Translations under genes and position numbers: made by a program | Assembly (NCBI GenBank): GCA_958298945.1 | Contig: OY282605.1 | Coordinates: forward strand, 109,178,267 to 109,242,266 | Direction: 5' to 3' | Length of the DNA stretch: 64,000 nucleotides | From: Atherix ibis | Taxonomy: Eukaryota > Arthropoda > Insecta > Diptera > Athericidae | Shown: piece by piece, positions 51,392 through 64,000 of the stretch | How positions within the stretch are numbered: the stretch's first letter is position 1 | Layout: each line of letters begins with the position of its first letter | Notes under the pieces: generated by a model | Told to the model about the DNA's origin: nothing | The model's database searches: none | The model's input: only the letters and a program-made list of their open reading frames with translations

Positions 51392-51958
51392 AGAAAATTG
51401 TAAATTAGGTCAGAGAAGTTGAAATATAAAAACTACAAATTTACTATTATTATAATTATTTTCTACTAATTTGTAAAGTACTTGTTTTGATATTATTAAA
51501 TAAAGTTTTCTCTAAGCTATTTCAATAGGTATTTAAGATAATTCTATTATTTTTTAAATATATGTGTACAAGAGAACATTCAATAATCGTTTCGGTGTTA
51601 TTGTATTTGTTTTTAAAAAAATTGAAAAAACCACTAACTCACCATACCCTGGAAATTTTTCTTTTATCAAAGCAACACAAATATTACTGCATTAATTTCC
51701 GACTAATAGACAATAAAATGTTAATAAAACAATTAATACGTTTTCAAATTAATATTATTTTATTTTAACAAAATTTTACCTGCAATTCGTTTTTACACAT
51801 ATTTTATGAAATTACAAAAGTTAGAAAGTTTAAAAAGAAAAAAAAAAGTCAATAATATATATTCAAATTATGTGTACAAAAGACATTCCAATTAATAGGC
51901 AGGATAGAATTGAAAATAATTAGCGGGAATCAGTCTTTATACCCGTTATTATTAATGA
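51392..51958. other. Intergenic, convergent 3' ends
   Basis: 567 bp between the stop codons of paralog C and RAMAC. An AATAAA-like signal (TTAAATAAAG at about 51498) fits paralog C. No gene; the frame 51562-51768 is random AT-rich sequence. Confidence 0.5.
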
Positions 51959-52315
51959 TTAATCATATTTGAAATCGAATCTTCTTTCATTATTACGATT
52001 CCTTTGGTATGGATGATTTCGCCTATCATTATATCTGCCACGGTGATGACCGGAGTGATGGAAATTTCTTTGATTGTAAGAATTTCTATTATGCCTACCA
52101 CGGTAGCCACCACTAGATCGGTTGTCGTCATTTTGAAAATTCTTATTTAGATTCCAAGATTCGACAGTTGGTGGTTTTGGCAAACCTGCCTTACAATGCT
52201 TTACGAACTCTTCATCATAATCGGTGTATCGATCTTTGAATTCCTCTTCGCATTCATCTAAGAATTCAATGTCTTTTTCGTTTAAACGATTTATTTTACG
52301 ATTTGGATCAACCAT
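51959..52315 (-). CDS. RNA guanine-7 methyltransferase activating subunit (RAMAC)
   Basis: A single exon of 118 codons, the same length as human RAMAC (FAM103A1). RAMAC binds and activates RNMT, the mRNA cap methyltransferase, in the nucleus. The N-terminal activation domain is recognisable: FLDECEEEFKDRYTDYDEEF, followed by a short basic stretch and PKPPTVESWN, corresponding to the FEEMFxxRFTxxDxEY...PPxVEEWN core. The C-terminal half is an Arg/Asn/Tyr/Gly-rich RNA-binding tail (RGRHNRNSYNQRNFHHSG). The ATG at 52315 (MVDPNRKINRL) is used because the two codons before it in frame begin with TTG. The intron-less form is noted. Confidence 0.88.
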   Translation of the reverse strand: MVDPNRKINRLNEKDIEFLDECEEEFKDRYTDYDEEFVKHCKAGLPKPPTVESWNLNKNFQNDDNRSSGGYRGRHNRNSYNQRNFHHSGHHRGRYNDRRNHPYQRNRNNERRFDFKYD

Positions 52316-52438
52316 TTTCAAACCGCGTTTTATTAATTGTATATGCGTTTACGATAATCGTATTTTGATTTACGTACGCGCTTACAACTGTATTGTAATG
52401 TATAAAAAAATTATTTTTATTACGTGTTTTCAAATGTG

Positions 52439-53265
52439 CTACTCAACTGCACCAATATAATTGTTCATTAAAAATGATTTAACTTCTGTAAAATATAAAT
52501 AAAAACCTCGCATTATTCAAATATTCATAAATTAATGCCTTATATTAAAAAAGTTACCTTTTTCAGCTATTATTTTATCGATAATTATAACATAAAAACC
52601 CTTTTCTGATGGAAATATTTGATTTTCGTTAGCTGTCTCAATTGGTTCAAACATAAATCCTAGTTGCGTTGAGCACTTGGGGCATAGGCATAATTTCCAA
52701 GCGTAACCCGGAAACCACGTATACTGTTTGCTCCAAACGCTTATTCGGGCACAAGTGGCTCTTTTGAGTACAATCACTTCGAACCGTATACCCACTGGAT
52801 TTTCTAATATTTGCACTAAAACCTTCTCTTTGCCAAATAAGGTTTCATTCGCAGCAACCAATGAAACTGGACTGAGTTTATTTGTTAAAAAATTGGTTAA
52901 AGCTATATCATTACCACACGATCGGCAAACTAGGAAATCTAAGGACGAATTAGTTCAAAATAAATCAATTTAATCATACTAAATAATAAAAATGCGCTGT
53001 AATAGTAATAATTAAAGAATTCTAAATTTGAAAAAGTACACGTCAATAGTATGTTCTGAACAACATGGTTTTATTTTACAAACAAATACAAAATATACTG
53101 AATTCCTATCCTATAATTAATATAAATTCTAAATGTTTTACCTTCGAGAATCGTCTCGCCTTCAATTTCATCCGAATTACAGTAAAAATTAATGAAGCTA
53201 CTTAATAGTATACAGAAAAGACAAAACAAACTCGTCCTCTTACTTATCATAATACGAAACACCAT
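52439..53265 (-). CDS. Secreted CULT-domain (cereblon C-terminal-like) protein
   Basis: Exons in coding order are 53265-53142, 52938-52558 and 52485-52439 (phases 1 and 1). They encode 183 residues. Exon 1 encodes a signal peptide (basic start, then LFCLFCILLSSFINFYC) and a short acidic linker. Exon 2 is a CULT domain, the ligand-binding beta-tent domain of cereblon. It has zinc-ligand pairs CRSC and CPKC and the cage segment TWFPGYAWKLCLC. In cereblon three tryptophans form the cage. Two are present here (WFPGYAW), while the third position (GWKF in human) is GFMF, a phenylalanine. There is no Lon-like domain, so it is not cereblon itself. Secreted CULT proteins are known in eukaryotes but have no established function. 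Confidence 0.85.
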
Positions 53266-55240
53266 TTTTTGCAGTTCAAACACCGCACAATTTCCAACAT
53301 TTTCCCCTCCATCAAAATCATATGGTTATTTCGGGAACGAGGTGAATGTCATAGAATTTGTGGTGAAATATTTGTCATAATTTTCGAACATGTAGGCAAC
53401 TTAGGTAATATGCAATATCGAAAACATAGTTATTTCAATTGATTATTAATTCTTACTTAAAAAATAATGTAATTTAATTTTGTTAACATTACTTATTTTT
53501 ATATTATATTTATAATATATAATCTAGGTATATTTGAGATGAAATATTATAAATTTGAACCTAACAGTGATTTTTCAAATTTTCGAATTCAATACTATTT
53601 TGCGAATGGTAGAAAACAACTATTTTAATTGCTTAGTAGATTTATAGACTTTTCATAGAAAAATTTATAATAATATTCTTAATAGTATTAAAAATTGAAT
53701 ATGAATCTTATAGTTCCATTAACCAATTTTTGCAACTAAATCTTATTGTTATGATTGATAATTTACAGCGGATTAATCAAATGTTCAATTTAAATTTGTA
53801 CAGGAAATAAATCGATATGTTCACATTATTTATTTAAAAACTCAGTTCCGAATCAAACAATTATCACTACCCATATAATTCTAGAGCCATAGAAACACCT
53901 TACTGTGTATATAAGAACCCCCTTATTATTGATTTCTCATGCGAAGTATTTTTCCTAAGTATAGCGATTTATGGTTATTCTGCTAATAAATCGCGATGAC
54001 ATATGTTCTGATAGAGTGATAACTTTTGTGCTACCCGTTGTTACCTATAATCACCTTAATATGACTGTTTCTTATACCAAATGAGAGGAATAGTAACTTT
54101 AGCTCTATGTTTCACATCCATTACGTGATAAACTTTTGCAATTGATTTATTTAATCTTCGATAAATTAAACCTAATTTATATTCAGGATCAGTTACTATA
54201 TACCTATGATAAAGTATAGTTTCAATTACTTAAATTGAGGTTTTTTTAGAGTGTAAGATATCAATAACTTTTTTACTATATAATTTTTGTTATTTCTGAA
54301 GAATAGAAATAGTGAATTTTATTTTGAAGTGGATTCAGTTTATTATCTTAAATAGCTTAAATCCTTAATTGACATTGGAGCTAAAAACAAATCCAACAAA
54401 AATAAAACATAAAGCAGCAAAATTGGAGAAACAAAATTAATTAAAAATTAAGGGAAGGGTGCGGGGAAGGGGTTGTTGTGATATAATTAAATCAGTCTTG
54501 CAAGTGTAAATAGAAGAATTATGAAAATTGGTATATATTTGTACCTTCAAATATTATATCTTCAAAATAAACAAATAAAATTCAACAATAATTTGTGTAC
54601 ACGACTGTATGTATATATTAACCTTATAAATATTTAACGATTATCAAAAAAAAAAATACTACTAATATTCAAATTACAAAAATTCTACAGCAATGTACAA
54701 TTAATTTTATTAGTAAATTCGAGTTTTGTTAATATTACTAATAAGATTTTACAATAGTTTGCATACATTTATACACATATGTATTTATATCTATATATAT
54801 ATATATATATATAAGTTTATATAAAATGACATATAAAACGTATTTTTTTTCTGTATCTTTTAAACGGTGAGAATTTGTATTCATACTATTTGCCGATACT
54901 GAAAAACGGAATGAAAAACTAATTTACATAAATATAAAATTTTACCTTCTCTACGATACATTTATAATTATTCTAATAAAAATCTAACAATTAATAATCA
55001 ATATACTTTTTATATTTGTGAAACTGTATTTGTATTGGTTACACAAATATCAAATATTGATATGTATGTGTATGCATAATATATACATATATAAATTTTT
55101 TTTTTTAAAATTGTCATTTTTACTTTTTTTAAATTTTTTTTTTTTAAATTTTACTTTTAATACATATAATAATATGAATAGTTTTCGTAATTATGTAATT
55201 AATAATAATAGTATAAATATTTCGAAAATATAAGTAAATT
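53266..55240. other. Intergenic, AT-rich; right part probably cry2 3' UTR
   Basis: No gene recognised. There is a less AT-rich unique block at 53870-54130, an (AT)n tract at about 54793-54812, and poly-T runs at 55095-55145. The left part should hold the promoter of the CULT gene. Confidence 0.5.
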
Positions 55241-59969
<4,729 letters not shown>

Positions 59970-60498
59970 CTTTAAATCAAAACGAAAGAAAATATTTTTA
60001 ATTTTCATTTCTTTTGTATAATAAAGAAATTTTTTTTTCAATATAATTTTTTTTATGAATAACAAAATAATTATAGGCTATTTGGTAATAGTTAAAGTAT
60101 GTATTGTTTGTGTTACGAATCCGGGTAAGCTTTTGCGATAATCATCGTTAAGCTGGGTGAGTAAAATTATTATTCTTTTTGTTGATAATTTTATAATTTC
60201 GTCATAGAAAATATTTTCATTTATTCCTGAAAAAATGGGAATTGCATCCATGTCAAATTTAGGTTGAATGTACACCATCGATATAATGCGATATACAAAT
60301 TAAGGAACATTTTTGATCATCGTGGACTTTTTAAAAAAAGTCTCTGTATAGCCGTGTTTCAACAATGAATTATTTCTACTTCTACGAAAATCAAAATTTG
60401 ATAAAAAAATATATTTCTTCATTATTTTATAAAGTCTTTATATAAAAATATAAGTTTTAACAAATAAAATAAATAAGAAAATTGAAAAGTATAAAGTA
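59970..60498. other. Left part of cry2 intron 1
   Basis: Starts at the cry2 exon acceptor (TTTAAAG at 59970-59976, minus strand). The frame 60278-60078 (-), beginning MVYIQPKFDMDAIPI, has no family match and does not fit the cry2 N-terminus. Otherwise nothing is recognised. Confidence 0.45.
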
Positions 60499-61275
60499 GG
60501 CCATCTGTTGTTTTGATTTTAAACTGAAAGATAACACACATATCATAAGCAAACATGGGGCATTTTTATTGAAAGTTAAAGTTAAATCTGTCGGACTTAT
60601 GTGTAAAAGCAATATCATTCATATGACCATCACGACTCAGCTTGTAATTTTTTATCCGAATAACGAAATTAGTTTAAAAAAAAAAATTCAACGGTGCCAA
60701 ACTGCAAGATCTTAGCGGCCAATTCATATCAGCGTTTCGTGAGAATATTCTGTCACCGAATTTAGTGCGCAATAAAACTGATGTTTTGACGTTTTGTATT
60801 GGCATGCATTTTTATTTTCAAATAGCACCATCTGGTTGAAACCAAAGCTTTTCACATTTAATTCGTTAAATTTTGGCTGCAAAAAGTTCATTACCATGTC
60901 ACGATATCCTTCAAAATCTTCACGATTGTTTTCTAAGAAGAATGTCCCAATAATTTCACCAGCCCATAAACCACACCAAACAGTGACTTTGTTTTTAAAG
61001 GCATTGGGTTTTTGTAAATCACATGAGGAGATTTTATACCCCAGGTTCGACAATTTTATTTGTTAACGTAGCCGACGATGTGAAAATGTGTTTTGTCGGT
61101 AAAGCAAGCTTGTTTTCGTAGTAAGTTTGGATGATTAAAATCCATTGTTTTGTTGTTAATGACTCTAGGTGTATAATTAAAATTATAGTACTTTATACTT
61201 GACAGCAGTAAAAAAATTATGGTAACGTGTTTCAACAAATATGTTGAAGCTTGAAAAGAAAACCAACAGATGGCC
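60499..61275 (-). mobile_element. Tc1/mariner-type element in cry2 intron 1
   Basis: TA-flanked. GGCCATCTGTTG at the left and CAACAGATGGCC at the right are perfect inverted termini. On the minus strand 61238-60724 carries transposase pieces in two frames (NKTMDFNHPNLLRKQACFTD, then DKTHFHIVGYVNK; and LQKPNAFKNKVTVWCGLWAG, then EIIGTFFLENN). This is the VTVWCxLWxxxIIGxxFFE block of arthropod Tc1/mariner-type transposases. Frameshifts and a missing N-terminal half make it inactive. It is the same family as 13231-13734 and probably 3231-3655. Confidence 0.75.
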
Positions 61276-61281
61276 TATATA

Positions 61282-62342
61282 CGAGATCTGTTCAAAAAGT
61301 ATCGCGAATTTTGAATTTCCGCGGGTTACGTATTTTTGTTTTTTTGTGACGTTATGTTGGTACTAATATCTCCCACTTATGCCGACAAGTTCGGCAATTT
61401 TGAATGTTCAGTTAATTTTTGACAGTTGCTTTGCTTAGACGTGTTTTGGCCCGTCTTCGATTTTTGCTCAATTTCGACCAAAAACAGCATCGCATTAACA
61501 TTGCTAAGGAGCTGTTGGACTCTGTCCGCGACGACCCAAATTTGCTCCAGAGGGTCATAACTGGTGACGAATCATGGGTTTATGGTTATGACGTGAAAAC
61601 CAAAGCTCAATCATCCCAATGGAAGTTGTCGCACGAGCCAAGTTCGGTCGAATGTGAAGGTTTTTCTTACAGTTTTCTTCGATTGCAGGGGCGTAGTGCA
61701 TCATGAGTATCTCAGGGTAGAAGGTATAATTAATATATGTTCAATAAACGTGTTTACCCAAAAAAATATAGAAATTTTATTGTGAGAAACTTTAGAAACG
61801 TAAGAAAATGTTTGATGAAACTTATTAATTTGCTGCGGAGGGTCATAACTGGTGACGAATCATGGGTTTATGGTTATGACGTGGAAACGAAAGCTCAATC
61901 ATCCCAATGGAAGTTGTCGCACGAGCCAAGACCGAAAAAAGTGCCAAGTTTCAAATGTGAAGGTTTTGCTTACAGTTTTCTTCGATTCATGAGTACCTCA
62001 GGGTAGAAGGGTCAATAAGGAATATTACCTGCAAGTTATGCGCAAGTTGCGCGAAGCAATCCGCCAGAAACGCACGGATTTGTGGAAGAACAAAAACTGA
62101 AGAGCCCCATGAAAGGGCGACTCTACGCTACGATTGAGGAGATAAAGACGGCATCGAACGAGGAGCTGAACAAGATCACAAAAAATGATTTTTTTAAGTG
62201 CTTCGAGGATTGGAAAAAACGTTGGCACAAGTGTATAATATCTGGTGGGGATTACTTTGAAGGCGGCAAAATAGATATTCATGAACAAATAAATAATTTT
62301 TGAAAAAACACAAAATTCGCGATACTTTTTGACAGGACCTCG
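61282..62342 (+). mobile_element. Mariner copy 4 with internal duplication, in cry2 intron 1
   Basis: TA-flanked (61280-61281 and 62343-62344). The left end is the family 5' end and the right end the native 3' end. The N-terminal half of the transposase is deleted at the same point as in copy 1 (GCTCAATTTCGACCAAAAAC, near 61466). A block of about 175 bp covering VITGDESWVYGYDV is present twice (about 61545-61720 and 61838-62009). The C-terminal part follows from 62095 (SPMKGRLYATIEEIKTASNE, then WKKRWHKCIISGGDYFEG). It begins 6 bp after the preceding element. Confidence 0.85.
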
Positions 62343-64000
62343 TATATGTATACAATAATTAAGAAGAAATTTTTACGACTCGACGATATTACTGGGTAGC
62401 GGAAGGTGATACAGTGTGTGTATTTATGTAATGTAAAATTTCTATGGAAGGCTAACTCTCCCTTATACGAGGGTTACTTGTGCAATGCATTTTAAAAAAT
62501 AACAATTATTACCAATTCATACAACAATTATAGCTGCTATAAAAATAAATATGATTTCATATAAAAATATTAAAAAAAACACAATATTAATTCTATAATG
62601 TTAGAAGTACAAAAAGCAACGAGAGTATAAAACATGTATGTATATTTAATAGTAATAAATAAAAACTATGAATAATGAATATCCTGTCATTCAACAATAT
62701 TCGTAAACCTTGTAATTTATTTTATAAATCTATTAGTTTTATAAAATGCTCAATTGGATTTTTATAAATTTTAATAATTAGAAATAATCGTCGTGTTTAA
62801 TTAAAAAATAAATTAAATCAATTACAAAGTGTTCTAACCGAGATTATGTATATTCAAATTGCATCTTTTTCTACGAGTATTAATTAATGTTATAATAATT
62901 CTAAAAATTGCAATAAAATTCATTAAAATTGAAAATTATTGTAATAATTATAACTACAAAGTTTCTATAATCATAACTACAATATTAGGTAAGAGTTTAT
63001 AAATGGTTTCAATGCGGAGTAGCATTCTTGTCTATACATCAGATTCCACATGGCTTGCAATATGCATCACATTCCACATGGTCTAAACACACCACTTGTC
63101 GAGGGATATGGCGTGCATGCATGTGGGTATAATATTCTATTAGCTTAAATAGTATGAGTTATAAAAAAACTTTGTTTTGGTTACTGAAAGTACATAATAG
63201 CTTTTAATAGTGTAGAATCTGAAAATAATAATTTTCCCACAATATTATAGTACGAGTATGTAAGTAAGTGTGTAAAATAAATAAATACCATATTAATTCA
63301 TCTCTTCCATTTAAAAATTAATGTAATATTATATTAAAAATGCTTACATTTTATAGAAAAAAAAGATGTAAAAACGAACTTTCCTAAATCAACAATGCAA
63401 AAGATTGTTGACACTTTCCTCTATCACAATAAACTTTTAAACAATTTCATTTTAGATTTTTGTTAAAAATTCATTTTGATGCGAAACTTTGCATACTTTC
63501 CATATATAAATAAATTTAATTATTTGTGTTTACATTTATGTATGTGTGTGCGTGCATACATAAAAATGTATTCCGATAACCGATAATGTAGAGCTTATTA
63601 CATAATATTGTCGAATATTGCTGTACACGAAGAAGTTGTAGGAAAATCAAAATCGTATAAAATAAATTTGCTTAGAATTGCTGGATTACGTGAACGCTTC
63701 ATTATGCTTACGTTAAAAAATATAGTATGTGTGGGCGCGTGTGTTAACGGTCGAATTATATGTGTTTAGAGCAGTTACTTCATCCGTCGAATGAAGTAAT
63801 TTTTTTTGTTGGTACAGAGCTTGCTAGATGAATATACTTCTGCTTAATACAGTACATACTCTCCGCAGCACTTCCTTGGATTACCCTAAAACAATTTTCA
63901 CGTGTTCGATAATGTGAGAGAGAATGGGCAACGCGCCTCTTTTTTTGAGGAAATTTTTCTCCACAAAGTATGGAGATACGTAATTGTTACCTCATAGGAA
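62343..64000. other. Right part of cry2 intron 1 (or its 5' region)
   Basis: AT-rich, no coding pattern. Searching the minus strand for the missing cry2 first exon (HWFRKGLRLHD-type motif) found nothing, so intron 1 extends past the window edge and is longer than 4 kb. A GTGT-rich block occurs at 63540-63560 and a less AT-rich block at 63000-63130. Confidence 0.5.

Noticed and set aside
52316..52321. Start two codons earlier for RAMAC
   Set aside because: The codon at 52321 is TTG; the first ATG is at 52315 and gives the family length.
60078..60278. Minus-strand 66-codon frame as the missing first exon of cry2
   Set aside because: The sequence lacks the photolyase N-terminal motif and does not end in a donor of the required phase.

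Overview
This is a very AT-rich animal nuclear sequence, almost certainly from an insect and probably a fly (Diptera). Genes are split by short GT-AG introns, products match insect or animal families, and mariner, piggyBac, Helitron and RTE-type elements are common. No bacterial features are present. All exon models were read by eye from splice sites and phase; no database search was possible.

Layout. Positions 1-22 kb are gene-poor and AT-rich: three small candidate coding exons (1.64, 5.76 and 9.71 kb), a roughly 1 kb minisatellite with a CTGCAG core (6.66-7.63 kb), decayed transposons at 3.2-4.6 and 13.2-13.7 kb, and a candidate exon-like island at 16.9 kb. Positions 22-37 kb hold a compact gene cluster: an 11-exon CCDC142-like gene (+) with a tRNA-Leu(AAG) gene in one intron and an RTE retrotransposon remnant in another; UDP-glucuronate decarboxylase (Uxs, -); protein O-glucosyltransferase (rumi/POGLUT1, -); mitochondrial Bcs1 (+), divergent from rumi; and a DRC9/IQCG-like gene (-). 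Positions 38-46.9 kb form a transposon nest: a nearly intact mellifera-type mariner, a broken spliced gene, a 382-bp foldback element, a piggyBac relic, Helitron pieces and a possible LTR fragment. Positions 47.7-53.3 kb hold a second (-) and third (+) DRC9/IQCG-like gene, a small acidic-tailed protein, RAMAC (cap methyltransferase activator) and a predicted secreted CULT-domain protein. Positions 55.2-64 kb carry most of a mammalian-type cryptochrome (cry2, -), whose first exon lies beyond the right edge.

The most notable observations are: (1) cry2 ends in a 317-residue tail, encoded by its last exon, that contains 45 uninterrupted glutamines; (2) there are three DRC9/IQCG-like genes in 15 kb, two sharing exons of exactly 253 and 172 bases on either side of the transposon nest; (3) two copies of a mariner lineage share an identical rearrangement that placed a second, inverted 5' end at the 3' end, giving about 200-bp terminal repeats; (4) the rumi reading frame stops before the expected ER-retention tail; (5) the CULT protein has a signal peptide and two of the three cage tryptophans.

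Functionally the genes are unrelated housekeeping or tissue-specific units (Golgi/ER sugar transfer, respiratory complex III assembly, sperm axoneme, mRNA capping, circadian repression) and do not form a pathway.
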